64,000 nucleotides of DNA, taken from Clarkia xantiana subsp. parviflora (Eukaryota; Streptophyta; Magnoliopsida; Myrtales; Onagraceae). The stretch lies in assembly GCA_036873135.1 (NCBI GenBank), contig JAPTYO010000003.1, positions 22,158,001 through 22,222,000 of the forward strand, in the 5' to 3' direction. Position numbers and translations under genes: made by a program. This document shows, piece by piece, positions 36,003 through 47,973 of the stretch; the stretch's first letter is position 1; the number at the start of each line of letters is the position of its first letter. Below the pieces are notes generated by a model. That model saw only the letters and a program-made list of their open reading frames with translations, made no database searches and was not told the DNA's origin.

Positions 36003-36707
36003 GTGGAAACTGAGATTAAGGTTCTTAATGTTTCTTCAACTACTGTTGAGTTGGAGACATTTATAAGCAATCTGGACAACTTCATTACTGATCATGCTGG
36101 TCAAGGTCAAGACTTTGCGGGATCAAGTTCTAATGGTGGCTTGAAATCTGAAGTTCCGAGCTTGAAAGATGTGGAAATAGCCGAGCAGTCCCTAAAAGAG
36201 TGTCTTTCTGATCTCTTTAAGTTGAACATTAAGGATAAGTTGGCTACATCACTGGAGACTCTAAGCCGAGCTAAACAAGGGCGGTTTTCTTCTGAGGAAC
36301 AAAGGGCAATTGAGGTGTTTTGGGGTGAATTTGATGATTTTGTTGCAGATTTCTTAACTTTTGAACATGAGAATTCTGAGTTTGAGCTACACAAGTTAGC
36401 AAGGGATCGGATGCTTCGTTCCATTAAGAATTATCATGAGACTTACCGTTCCTTTAAGCTGCGTTTGGATGATCTAACCAAAGAGGAGGAAGAATACAAG
36501 AAGAAAATGGAGGAAGCTAGATCTAAAAAAGTTAAGCTAATCTCTAGCTTGCAGATTCCAATGATGGAGGTGGATAAAGCAAAATCGGAGTATACATCTT
36601 TAGAGAAGAAATTAAAAGAAGCTGATGAGAGGAAGATGAAAGCTGAAGAAAGAATGCCACGTTTCAACGCGGCTTGGTTATCACTGAAACAACATTTTTC
36701 TAATTAG
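36001..36707 (+). pseudogene. Orphan coiled-coil ORF, probably a 5'-truncated gene
   Basis: An open frame of about 235 codons with clear coding character but no ATG at its start; it opens directly after CTCTAG at 36000, which could be a splice acceptor. The product is mainly helical and charged. Residues 140-230 are a strong coiled coil (YRSFKLRLDDLTKEEEEYKK, SEYTSLEKKLKEADERKMKA), ending FNAAWLSLKQHFSN. I do not recognise the family with certainty; it resembles the coiled-coil tails of plant mobile-domain or transposase-derived proteins. A foldback arm lies just upstream, and no upstream exon with matching content is visible, so truncation is likely. An expressed gene with a distant first exon is the alternative. 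Confidence 0.5.
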
Positions 36708-37128
36708 ACATTTTTTTCTCACCTTTTGATTTATGGAAAATTTGGAGTAAACCTAGAGTTGAATGAAATGCTTTGGGATGTTAACTTGTGGAAGATTGCA
36801 AATTGATCTGCAAAAGATTACCTGATATGAAGACTATTTTGTCAAACTTAAAATTCTAACTGGGCTTCATAGGCCCGCTAGATTCTACCGGAAAAGCCCA
36901 ATAGTCATTGATGTTTGGAGCCGTTAGTAGCTAGAGGAAGATCCGACGGTTCTAAATGACTCTAATTCAAATTGGAATCCGTTCAAATCACACACACTGC
37001 AACGCTCTACGCTCTTCTTCCTCATTTTTTATTTTCCTCTTCGTGTTCTTGGCACTCTTAGTCTCTGCGAACGATTCTCTGAGCTTTTTACTTATTAGAC
37101 CTCTGCAATTCTTCTTCAACAGTGTGTC
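36708..37128. other. Promoter and leader of the kinesin-14 gene
   Basis: The stretch is short and CT-rich near 36990-37060, as expected for a leader. A 92-codon frame at 36956-37234 runs through the leader and first intron of the kinesin gene in another frame and is not supported. Confidence 0.5.
36917..36929 (-). promoter_or_regulatory. MSA-like element upstream of kinesin-14
   Basis: On the minus strand the sequence reads CTAACGGCT with the AACGG core at 36921-36925, fitting the mitosis-specific activator motif bound by three-repeat MYB factors. It lies about 205 bp upstream of the kinesin ATG. Several mitotic plant kinesins use such sites. A single short match is weak evidence. Confidence 0.35.
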
Positions 37129-40100
37129 ATGGACAGTGACAGTAAGTCTCACTTTATTTGCGGAATCGTGTTTTTACCTGGTTAATTTGCATTCTCTTTT
37201 TCTTGAATCAAATCGTTCAGTTTTAGGGTTTTGATCTATTTCTATTGATAGGTCAAATGATTAAGAGTTTATCTGAGGAATTCGAACGGATTTGTCTGGA
37301 TTCCGCGAAGAAAGCTTTTCCCGTATGCAAGTTTGGTACAGTTCTTGGTTTCTGGCCTATTGCTCTGATTACGTCTGTTCTTTAATTTTTTGCTCATTAT
37401 CAGCTTCAATAGGTTGTTCTTCGGATGGTTTATTAGTAGGATACGCTAATTTCTGAGGATTTTCTCCTAGATTTTTTGTGCTGATTTTCGTTTCTTTGCT
37501 TCGGAATGAGGAAATTCTATGACTAGCACCACTTATGGTTTTTCACTTTAGCAAAACCATTCTGTGATATTCTCTGTCTACTGTTTTGTAAATAGAGACA
37601 TCACTATTTAATGCAGCCTTACTCGTGGTCTTCGTGTATGTTCTTTACAATTATTCCTGTGTCATAAATTCAATCTTACTGCTGAAACTGCAATGAAGGT
37701 TGCGAGGTAAAGGCCGATTCACATAATGAGAATACTAACTCAAATGGAGTTGGAGAGAATTCTCCCGGAAAGGACAACAAACTCCCAGTACTGAAGAAAT
37801 TCAAGGATTTGAGCACCAAAGTAATGGTAAGTAAAATTGAGAAAAATGAATTTGATCCAAAAAAAATTGTGTTTTTTTATTCATTATAACATTTGCATAT
37901 CAATATTTACTTATTAAACTTGTCTTCCCTATTCAGGACTTAAAGAGGCAACATATCAGTTTGTCGGTTCAGATAAATGATTTGAATGATATTACTGCAA
38001 ACGTTCTTGCTCAACCAGAAGTTCTCACTATAGTTGAGCATATTGGTAATTCAACTTGTTTATCTTTCTAGTTATTCAGTTGTGTCGACCGCTTAATTTT
38101 GATGGTTTATTTATTTTACATTGGTAATACAGGTAAAGAGAATGAAAGATTAAGAAGGAGATACCTTAAAGAATCATCTGAAAGGAAGAGGTTGTACAAT
38201 GAAGTACTTGAGCTTAAAGGGAACATTAGGGTCTTTTGTAGATGTCGACCACTAAACCAGGCTGAAAGTGGAGATGGGTTAGTTTCTGTGGTAGAGTTTG
38301 ACCCATCACAAGATAATGAACTCCGCATCAACTGCTCTGATTCTTCAAAGAAACAATTCAAATTTGATCATGTCTTTAAGCCTGAAGATGACCAAGGTAC
38401 TGAAATCTCTGAGATTAGTTTCAAGTTGATGTAAATTATGGGAAATTGCCTTATATGAGATCACTGTCCATCATGCAGAGGCTGTCTTCGCAGAAACTAA
38501 ACCTGTAATCACTTCAGTTTTGGATGGATATAATGTCTGCATATTTGCCTATGGGCAAACCGGAACTGGTAAGACCTTCACTATGGAGGGGATACCTGAA
38601 AACCGTGGAGTTAACTATAGGACTCTAGAGGAGTTGTTTCACATATCTGAAGAAAGGAGTGGTATAATGAGGTACGACTTGTTTGTGAGCATGCTAGAAG
38701 TCTACAATGAGAAGATAAAGGACCTCTTGGTAGAGAATTCAGATCAACCATCTAAGAAGTAAGTCATTTATTTCCTGACCACAATCGTAGAACTCTTTTA
38801 AGTTTCTGCAATCTTAACATGCTACCAGTAAAGTTGATGAAATTTGAATCTATAAACTGTCTTTCTATTTTCGTGATGAAGATTGGAGATTAAGCAAGCT
38901 GCAGGGGGAGCTCAAGAGGTCCCAGGACTTATTGAGGCTCGGGTTTATAGTACAAATGAAGTCTGGGAATTACTCAAATATGGAAGCAAAGCCAGATCAG
39001 TGGGATCCACTAGCGCTAATGAACTCAGTAGCCGTTCTCACTGGTATTATTGCTATCAACTCTTTCCCAGTTTTTTTAAGGAATTGTGAAGTTTTAGTTG
39101 ACCCAAAGACCATGTTCAAAGACTTAGAAAATCTTGAATTTGCAACATTTAATTGTGAGAAATTAATGTGTTGACAGTTTGCTTCGGGTGACGGTAAAAG
39201 GTGAGAATCTTCTTGATGGGCAGAAAATGAAGAGTCATCTTTGGTTGGTTGATTTAGCGGGAAGTGAGCGTGTTGGACGAATTGATGTTGAAGGCGAACG
39301 CTTGAAAGAGTCTCAATACATAAATAAGTCTCTTTCTGCGCTTGGCGATGTTATATCTGCTTTGGCGTCAAAATCTGCCCACATTCCTTACAGGTCTATT
39401 GTTTTTCTCGTACATATAATATTTCAACATTTTTCTGGTGTTTATACCTAACTGACTGACTGCTTTTATTTTATTTATGAACAGAAATTCAAAGTTGACC
39501 CACATGCTGCAGAACTCTCTAGGTAATCATTGCCATATATCAGCTCAAAATTGGAATTCACATTATGTGTTGTTGCAACAATAGTATTTCATATGTTTGT
39601 GTAATTGATATCCTGAAAATGTTTTTTTAACTGAAATGCAGGAGGAGATTGCAAAACCCTGATGATTGTACAAATTAGTCCAAGTTCTGCGGACAGTGGA
39701 GAGACTCTTTGTTCTCTCAACTTCGCGAGTAGAGCTAGGGGAGTTGAGAATGGCCCCGCTCGCAAGCAGAGTGATGTAGCTGAGCTGTTCAAGTACAAGC
39801 AGATGGTATGTACACTAACAGATGTTCTCATCGAGCTTCTCATGAGAAGTGGCTACACTTGCTTATAGATGTAGTACTTTCTTTCCTTTGTCCTGATAGG
39901 TGGAAAAGCTTAAGCATGATGAAAAGGAATCAAAGAAATTGCAGGATAGCTTGCAGTCTACTCAGCTAAGACTTGCTGCCAGAGAGCATTCCTGTAAATG
40001 TCTTCAGGATAAGGTCAGAATTGTTTATTAGTCATAACGTTGTTGCCTGTTACTTTAGAAGGATCGTTGGATAGTTCAATTGACTTCAGCCTATTTGACA

Positions 40101-40986
40101 TTTCATGTGTACTGAATAAAAAGAGTTGTTGGAAAAATCTGCATGTTATACCGAAACAATAATTCATGATCATCTAAACTCAGTTTTTTCAGATGTATGC
40201 CTCATTGATGAAGTACTAAATGTTTATGATTAGGTTCGGGACCTCGAGATGCAACTAGCAGAGGAAAGGAAGATGAGAATGAAGCAAGAAAATCGAACAT
40301 TGACATCTGTTTCTTCTTATGCTGCTCAGTCTTCAGCCCTCCCACCTCGAAGACAAGCTGCTCCACTAAAGAGCATAGCCGAGAAAAAGCCTCCTCTTGG
40401 TTCATCCAAGCAAAGACAACCCCTTCGAAGATTAACAAACTTTGTGCCAGCACCAATGCCACCTTCTGCTTCAAGAAACATCCCCAGCTTCAGAGGCGGT
40501 CCCTTAGGCTCCTCTACAGATGACAAAGAAAACCAAGTCAGGGCCGATGCTGCTAAGAGCAGCTTCCTCAGAATGCCTCGACGGATGTCCATCGTGAAAC
40601 CACAGTCAGCTGCAACATCAACAAACTTTCTTCCAAGAAGAAGGGTTTCCATGGCCACACTTAGGCCCGAGGTAACAGAAACGCCACTGGACATGAGAAA
40701 TGAAAATGGTGGCAGCAGACAATCTATTTTGAGAGATAGGAAGGGAAGGTACTCACAACTGTTCTCTTCAAGGCCGGATATGTTATCAGATGTGGGAACA
40801 ACACCAATGGGCACAAGAACTAGCTCCAAGTTCATGGGAAGCCCAGTTTCACAACAGGTGGGGTCTTGGAAGCCAAAGCATCCGACGGTTGTCGCCTTGC
40901 AGCGCAAGACACTAGTGTGGAGTCCACTCAAGGTAAGAGGCCTGCAGAAGAACGCTACTAGATCGTTTAAGCCTGTCCGCTCGTAA
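37129..40986 (+). CDS. KIN14S: Kinesin-14 motor protein, KIN-14S type
   Basis: Twelve exons: 37129-37141, 37252-37335, 37699-37826, 37937-38045, 38133-38396, 38479-38758, 38882-39043, 39178-39393, 39485-39522, 39642-39805, 39900-40013, 40234-40986; 774 aa, in frame throughout. It is a microtubule motor of the minus-end-directed kinesin-14 class. A helical neck ([29 protein letters not shown]) precedes the motor core [11 protein letters not shown]-loop [13 protein letters not shown] near residue 226; NELSSRSH switch [10 protein letters not shown] switch II near 371; then [19 protein letters not shown] and [18 protein letters not shown]. The motor is central, with a short coiled coil and a basic, Ser/Arg-rich tail of about 250 aa. 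Exon 1 codes only four residues plus one base, so the start rests on splice-frame fit. It faces the GUX gene tail to tail. Confidence 0.93.
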
Positions 40987-41852
40987 AGAGGTAAAAAGCA
41001 TTCGTCTCCCTCCTTGTGTTTGTTTACTCTGCATGCCTCTTGCCTGCTACTTTGGTTCAATAGTCTTGTGTATGAAGTTAGGTGGTATATTTGACATGAG
41101 AAATCAATTGATATTATAACTCTATTTGTTGTGGCTGTTCTGTTTGTGTAAGAGCAAGATAAATTTATTTGTTTGTTGTATTTCTGAAGCTGAACACACT
41201 CTCTTGTCTTCATGCATGGTTAAATACATTTCAAATAGATGAAATTAAGTCTTTCAGGTTTGCACCATGTTGATTTTAGGTCTCCAGGTTTAAATTGTTG
41301 TTTTTAGATGTCTCAAGTTTAAACCATGTTGCTTTTAGGTGTTCTAGATTTCGTTTTTATTGCTTTTTGGTTTTCCACCCATTTTTCTGTTAAATTTGAC
41401 AGATTTTGGTATGATTTTTTTTATTCAATTAAGTTAAATTAACCTTAATTTTGCATAATTCTTTAATTTCACTATATCTACACACTAATTGACATAAGTA
41501 AAAGGGAAGCAAAAGTGCTTCTTTGTTCTTTTTTCTTATTTGAATGCTCTAACCGTTGAATTTTATGCGGTCATGGACCAAAATCCGTCAAATTTAACAG
41601 AAAAATCAGACAGAAACTAAAAAATTAGTGAAATCGAAACCCGGGACCCCAATTAGCAACAATTTAAATCTAGAACATCTAAAAGCAACATTGTGCAAAT
41701 TTGTAACTATGATTAGGTTTTTTAACCGAAATTAATCATTTACTTATTCACAGCTTTAGTTTTAGCAATATAGAATGTAGGTTTATAGAACTTAATAACT
41801 TGATCCTAACATATTTGAACTCTACAGCATACACACTACTTACTACCTTCAC
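40987..41852. other. 3' UTR of kinesin-14 and a foldback element between convergent genes
   Basis: 40987-41210 is probably kinesin 3' UTR. 41218-41728 is a foldback MITE: GTTTGCACCATGTTGATTTT left, AAAAGCAACATTGTGCAAAT right, with outer GGTTAAATAC and TTTTTTAACC. No clear target duplication. It is the same family as 1-447 and 49285-49860. A 295-codon antisense frame (40326-41213) is the shadow of the kinesin tail. Confidence 0.6.
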
Positions 41853-44800
41853 CTATTTACTTCCACAATATCCTTGCAATTCCTTGGGCAACAAGTCATA
41901 CACTTCCCACCACTTCTCATTCGCCATATTGCTTGCGAAAACATGGTTATCCGCCTTATCCCAATTGCAGTCATACTTTCTACCGCACATCCACGGCTTG
42001 GTCCCCAAGTAATGTATTGCGTAGAGACCATCGGGTACCTTGCGTTCCAAGTCTCTTTTCTGAAAGTACTTGAGATAGTTTATGCTCGCCGGAAGCCGAT
42101 GCCACCACACAAAGTACTCGTTTAGAAAACCTTGATCGCCTCCGTTATACGACTCCAACTCGAATGTCTTCAACATGAGCTCTTCGAACACACAGCTCGA
42201 CGGCTCTAACACCATGATTCCTGAATTAAATAAAGGGTTACTAACCAAATTGATGATACATGATTTTTAATCGATTTATAAATTGTAAGGATTGAAGAAT
42301 CTTTTGGTGCTATATGTTTGACAAAGTTGATTTTTTGTCCAATTAACCTAGGTCCGATCTAGTCCTGCACTGGGCTAGGTCTACGAGTCAAGTGATTCGA
42401 TTTGAAAACTTTAGGACTAAATTATACAAAAAAAAAAGTTAGAGAAGTAATAGATTTACTAAGTTAAACAAAATCAAAAGTGTAGAGTAAGTCAAGTGAC
42501 TTGCACGTACTACTTAACATACCAAATTAACGGAAAGTTAACGGATGCACCAAAAGTTTACAAAAGTCAAACGTATGACACCAAAATCTACACAAAAAAA
42601 AATATGACACCAAACACCAACTTTGGTCAAACATATGACACTAAAAAACCATTTAACCCTTATTTAAGTTTCGCTACCTGAACTTTTAATTGTAGAAAAT
42701 ATTGTTACATATGTTATAATTTTCATCAAATTTGATGAAAATGAGCATATGCAAGCCATGTAAAGTCATTTTGATATTTATGACTTTGCAAAAAATTGAA
42801 ATGATTCAATACATCCAGTCGAAAGTACTTAACTACAATCCTTTCAAATTCTTACTGAATCCTTCTTGAGTAGACGTTACATGTTTATTTCCGTCCAATT
42901 TAATAGAAATTCTAATGAAATTATTAATTTGGTCTGAAATTGAAAGTTCAAACGTCTTCAACTAACATACCTGAATTGAACAAAACCCTACTGTTCGGCG
43001 CAGCGGAAAGTTCCGGAAACCGAAAGAACTCATCCATATTCCGAAGCACGATGAAGTCGGAGTCGATGAAAATGAGCTTTTCGTATTGGGCGAGCTGCCA
43101 TATGCGGAGTTTACTGTAATTCCACTCGTTGTAGGCTCCTTTCCTGGCGTGAGGAGATCGGATTCGTTGAATCGGCACGATTCGCCATCCGGCTGCCGTT
43201 AGAGCGAATCGGGATTTGTTAGTTATGGAGTTGTCGGCGAGAAGGACGAGATCGGCGGTTGAGTTGGTGGTCTTGATGCTGTGAGCTAAGGTGATTGAGC
43301 CGCAGACGTATCTTTCCGATGAATGGAGGACTGTTACGTAGGCTTTACGTTGCTTTTTGTAGGGCTTGGCTGTTTCTATTTGTGTTGAGTATTTTTGCAT
43401 CAAGTACTTCCGCCACCTTTCGTCTCCTATATAAAAAGATTGAAGCAAATATAAGAGGTATATAATTAAGTATTAGACAAATATAATCAGTAATTTTAGT
43501 AATTAGTAATCATAATGATAGCTAATTTAGTTTGCTAAATTATAATTTTTGCGAATTAATTATGATGCAGTTTTTTTTTCCCCACTAAAATGAATGGATT
43601 AGTGGTGCTGACTCTAGACTAGGGCTGACAATTCGTGCGGGTCGTGCAAGTTCGTGTCGTGCTAGATTCATGTCGTGTTATGGGGTAAGCCCAAACACGA
43701 CCCAATATGAAAAAATGGCACAAAAAACCTATAGTAAATTGAATAAAAAAATTAATATTTAACCATTTTAGTTTAAAACACCGTGTTATATCGTGCTATC
43801 GTATCGTGGCGTGTCACTAATATCAAACCCAAACCCGTAATTTTCATGTCGTGTTCATGTCGGCCATCGTGCCGAGCCTGAATTGCCAGCCCTACTCTAA
43901 ACTCATTTCGCAACGCAATCACTACAAGAAATTGGTAATTGTGACAGCGTTTTTTTTTAAGGAACCAATCTCTTACAAATTTTAAGAATTTCAAGGGATT
44001 TATTACGTTTTCACTTTTGAGGGAAATTCATTTAAAACTCAAAGTTTTGTAAGAGATTTTTAAGGAAGTTTTAGTCACACTTTTTGTTAGGAGTCATTTC
44101 TTTAAAAGATTTTGAATGTTGTAATTGTAAAAGATTTTCATCATTTTCTTTTAAATAAGTTTATATATTACTCACAAATAAATCTTTCACAAATGACTAA
44201 ATTTCTTGTAGTGGATGTTCAGGCATTCCTATTTATGGCTTGTGGTTTTTTCTGAATGTATTTAGTGAACAATCATATCGTGCACTAATCCCGTCAATGT
44301 AACCCCAACAATAGTCTAGTCTAGTACAATAAAGAGACCAGCCCGTTAAATTTAATTCTACTCAGCTCCTCTTACGGCAGTCGCGGTTTGGATAAAAGAA
44401 CTTGGTACAGAAAATTTGGTGTTAGTGTATTTATTTATTTTCTAACGGTATGCTGATAGTGAAGATTAAATTATTTATATAGACATTTAAATGTGGCTAT
44501 TAGACATTTATATTGTAACCTAAAACTGTCAAAGATTGGTAAAGTCATTTTCATTTTTTATTAAGAAAGAAGACCTTATTAGTTTACTTAATTAGCACGA
44601 AGATCAACTAAAAATGCTAAATCATTTAGAAACGTAAAATTATCAAGCAATACATGCATCTAAATAATTGTTATGAATTGATGATGATGAAACCGAAAAA
44701 AACATGTATGGTAATTGTTTTGGCACAAAATAAATTGATATAGAAAATGATCAATTATGAAGTATTACTTTTTTTAAAATTAACTACTTGTTAACTGATT

Positions 44801-46036
44801 TTTGGAGATATAAATAGTTTGGGATTTAAATTTGTGCAATTTACTAGTTGAATCAATTAAATTTACACTTTATTTAATTTTAGAATGAAAAAAATTAAAA
44901 TAATTTATTCTAATTAATTTACCTGAGGCCGATCGATTATTATAGGATGAAGCAAGTTGGCATGATCCGACAGGCATCAAAACCTTCTGTAATAACCTCA
45001 TACGATCAGCTTTGTAATGCCAATAATCTCCAATTCTCATCACCAAGTCATCACATCGGAATATCTCAACCATGGGCCCACATTTCCCGATGAAAACCAC
45101 GTGGACCGTCCGATCAACCCGTCCCCCCTCGATCTCACCGTTCGCCACAGCTAAGCTAGCTGCCGCTAGGTTTACTTGCAGCCTAAGCAAGTCCCTTGCA
45201 CCAGCCTTACCATTGTTGGTTGAGCCACAAGGCATTTGCGCCACTACCACATCGAGATCATCGTACTTTTCCAAATCCGGCATCGGGATTTTCGGGCACG
45301 AAGATCCCGATTTTATCTTATTGGGGAAGAATTGCGCCCAATTTAAGAGTTCGGGGACTGGAGCGAGTTTTATAGGGACAATTTCGGCTAGGGTTTCCAT
45401 ATTGCGGTAGAGTTTAGGGTTTTCTATGTAATTGATTAGCCCGACTTTGACTCTCCTGCCGTTGATTTCTTCCTGTATTAGGAAATAAATATATTAGGAA
45501 AATATATTTTATTATATACTGATAAAGTTATTTTAGAAATATATATATTTTCATAGGTTACCAGATCTTTGACTCAGTTACAAATTGTTACCCGAAGTTT
45601 ATTACTTTTTTAAAATTGGCTACCTAAACTTCCAATTTACGAGTAATTTGGTACCTCTGTTACAATTTACGTCAAACTGGACATAAAATTGAAAGTTCGG
45701 GTAGACTAAATTTAAAAAATTAAAGTTCATGTAGAAATTTATAATTGAGTCAAAGTTGATGTAGCCATTGGATTATTACCCTATTTTCATAATATATTTA
45801 TTCTCTAATACCTTGATGAGTTTAAACCATTCGGGGAGATTGCTTCGGCTCCAAGGCACCTGGAGAGTCGTAGTTCGTTGCAAAGTCGAGGCTATTTGAA
45901 ACCCGGGTGGCTGGAAATTGACAGTGAGGAATAAGAGAGGGACACAGAGAATGAAAAGGAAGAAAAGAAAGAGTTTGGTATGCTTTGGAATTGAAGGTGC
46001 CATTTTTAAGTTATGAAGCTTTTCTGCATTGTTCAT
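41853..46036 (-). CDS. GUX/PGSIP-type glycosyltransferase (GT8, xylan glucuronosyltransferase family)
   Basis: Four minus-strand exons: 45812-46036, 44923-45472, 42971-43426, 41853-42220; 532 aa. A short cytosolic N terminus is followed by one membrane anchor (KLFLFFLFILCVPLLFLTV, about 21-39), a type II Golgi arrangement. A plant-specific stem region follows (RRVKVGLINYIEN, DLDVVVAQMPCG). Then comes the GT8 catalytic domain: AYVTVLHSSERYVCGSITLA, the donor/metal motif LIFIDSDFIVLRNMDEFF, FNSGIMVLEPS, GGDQGFLNEYFVWWHRLP and the HYLGTKPWMC end. Family members GUX1-3 add glucuronic acid to xylan in secondary walls; the short form here is closest to my memory of GUX4/GUX5, so the exact substrate is open. 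A second ATG at codon 12 (MAPS) is an alternative start. The introns hold foldback, CACTA and hAT elements. Confidence 0.88.
42290..42665. mobile_element. Foldback MITE in GUX intron 3
   Basis: CTTTTGGTGCTATATGTTTG near 42301 is mirrored by CAAACATATGACACTAAAAA near 42628, with arms containing AACTTTAGGACTAAATTATA and similar text. The end AACCATTTAACCCT is shared with other elements in the window. Boundaries are approximate. Confidence 0.5.
43620..43894. mobile_element. hAT-type MITE in GUX intron 2
   Basis: The termini TAGGGCTGACAATTCGTG and GAATTGCCAGCCCTA are inverted. The flanks CTCTAGAC (43612-43619) and CTCTAAAC (43895-43902) are an 8-bp target duplication with one change. The interior is built from GTCGTG-type repeats and an internal inverted segment; no coding capacity. 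Confidence 0.75.
43920..44213. mobile_element. CACTA-type MITE in GUX intron 2
   Basis: CACTACAAGAAATT at the left and AATTTCTTGTAGTG at the right are the classic termini of En/Spm (CACTA) elements. The interior shows further inverted symmetry (TTACAAATTTTAAGAATTT and the AAAGATTTTGAATGTTGTAA part). CACTA elements make 3-bp duplications; here the flanks are AAT and GAT, so one base has changed or the site is not perfect. 294 bp, no transposase. Confidence 0.75.
45555..45780. mobile_element. Small foldback element in GUX intron 1
   Basis: GTTACCAGATCTTTGACTCA at the left is mirrored loosely by TGAGTCAAAGTTGATGTAGC at the right, with ACCCGAAGTTTATTACTTTT against AAAATTAAAGTTCATGTAGA inside. 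About 220 bp. No target duplication was established. Confidence 0.5.
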
Positions 46037-46688
46037 TGTTATATGGGGTGAGTGTAACAGTAAGAGTATTAAAGGAAAGGAAATGAAATGCGTATATATT
46101 TCTCCAAGGAAAATTAAAAAAATAAGCATAATTAGTTACTTCATTGCTATATATATAAGATGTGATTTTCCATACAGGTACATGTAGGCTTTAAGTTTTC
46201 GCCTTCCCTTTTTGGAGTTAGAATCAGTTTATATACGAATTCGATTCAGTTTAAACAATTTCTTGTTCTCCTTAATAAGCTTATCCCACTTCTTAATCTT
46301 TTTGCAAGTACCAAAAAGCCCCACCAGAATTATTCATGTTCGAATTCTACTCGGTAAATTATGAGCAAAAATTGAATTGAACTTACACATTAGTTCGATT
46401 CTAAGATCAAGTAAAATCTATAATCTAATTTTGATGAGTTCTGATATGAAACACACCAAATATTATTGCATTGCATTAAAACTGGGCTAAGGTCGACCAC
46501 ACCTCTAGTTAGTCAAGTCAAACCAGTACAGTAATTCGAGCTCGGAATTGCTCGAGCCAAATTTAGTGTCAAGATAATAATAATAATAATCATTTAAAAG
46601 TCTCAACTATGGGGATTTGATTTGATTTTTTTTTTTTTTTTTTTTTGTGGCTGATGGGGTTTTGATATTTAGAGTATGCAATTTTTTT
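46037..46688. other. Promoter side of the GUX gene and intergenic DNA
   Basis: No gene seen. A run of T (46624-46647) lies next to the foldback element that follows. A TATATATAAG box at about 46150-46158 on the + strand has its reverse complement (CTTATATATA) correctly oriented for the minus-strand GUX gene, about 115 bp upstream of its start. Confidence 0.45.
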
Positions 46689-47973
46689 AGGGTTAAAGGT
46701 ATTTTTCGTACCACATGTTTGATTGAATATGACTTTTAGTACTGTATGTTTAGTTTTGTATACTTTTAATACCAAACGTTTGAAAAAATGTGGCTTTTGG
46801 TACATCCGTTAGTTGGCCGTTAGTTTTGGCCGTTAAATGACATATGCAAGTCACGTGATTGACTCTAAACTTTAAATTTTGTTCAATTTAGTCCCTCAAA
46901 TATATTCATAACTTTTATTTTGTTTAATTTAGTCATAAAGCTTCAAAATCGAACATAATCGGGACCTATCCCCAATTGGGTAAATTTGACCCAAATGGGG
47001 CTATGTCAATTGAATTCGATTGGTTTAATCGGGTCCGATTTTGAAGTGTTATGACTAAGTTAAACAATATAAAAGTTAGGAATATATTCGAGGGACTAAA
47101 TTGAACAAAATTTAAAGTTTAGAGTCGAGCACGTGACTTGCACATGTCATTTAACGGCCAAAACTAACGACCAACTAACGGATGTACCAAAAGCCACATT
47201 TTTTCAAACGTTTGGTACCAAAAGTATACAAAACTAAACATACAGTACTAAAAGTCACATTCGGTCAAACTTGTGGTATGAAAAGTAGGGCTGAGCATGG
47301 GACAGATGGGCGGACTTTTTCTAAAAAATGGCCCAAGCCCTAAAACTAGGGCCACTTAATGGCTGTCCCGAGCCCTATCCCAAGCCCTAACTAGTAGGAA
47401 AAGGCCCACCCGTCACGGGTCTACAGGGACTAGGGACAAATGGGACAAACCCAAATTCCCATCCAAGTTCAAAAAACAAAAAATCATACTCAATTTAATT
47501 AAATCATAACCAAACATAGAACAACAACAAAGTTTAGCACATACCACAAAGTTCACCTTAAAACATCAAAATCACTCAGAACACCAAGTTCAACACATAA
47601 CTTGGTTCTCCAAAATAGTTCACCAATGACTCCAAAACTAAGTTTTACCAAGACTCTAACACAAAGTCACCAACAATTCTGACATAACAAGTTATAAATA
47701 CAAATCCCGGATCAAATGGAACTTAAACCCAAGCCATCACTAAAGTTAACTTAACTAACTATAGTTTATAGCTGATTAGTTAGCAAAAAGGGACGGGATG
47801 AGTCTTTTGAGACTTCGTAAAAAATCCCTAGCCCTAGCCCTATCCCTAGTTGAGAAGAAAAGTCTCGTCCATTAGGGTTTGGTTACATTTTTGGGACGGG
47901 CTAGGGCGGGACGGGCGGGATTTTGAGCCTCTCGGGATATTTGCTCACCCCTAATGAAAAGTACATTTAACCC
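46689..47973. mobile_element. Foldback MITE with a nested hAT element in its right arm
   Basis: The left arm GGGTTAAAGGTATTTTTCGT, then CCACATGTTTGATTGAATAT, is mirrored by GTCAAACTTGTGGTATGAAA and, beyond the nested element, AAGTACATTTAACCC. Without the 668-bp insertion and its 8-bp duplication the element would be about 610 bp. Outer flanks are T-rich on both sides (ATTTTTTTA and ATTTTTTTT), compatible with a 9-bp duplication but not proof. Confidence 0.7.
47286..47953. mobile_element. hAT-type non-autonomous element nested in a foldback MITE
   Basis: The termini TAGGGCTGAGCA and TGCTCACCCCTA are inverted with one mismatch. The exact 8-bp target duplication ATGAAAAG flanks it (47278-47285 and 47954-47961). 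The subterminal parts are GC-rich (GGGACGGGCTAGGGCGGGAC) and the centre is AT-rich. No transposase. Confidence 0.85.

Noticed and set aside
40326..41213. 295-codon antisense frame
   Set aside because: It lies opposite the well-supported kinesin tail exon and shows no domain.
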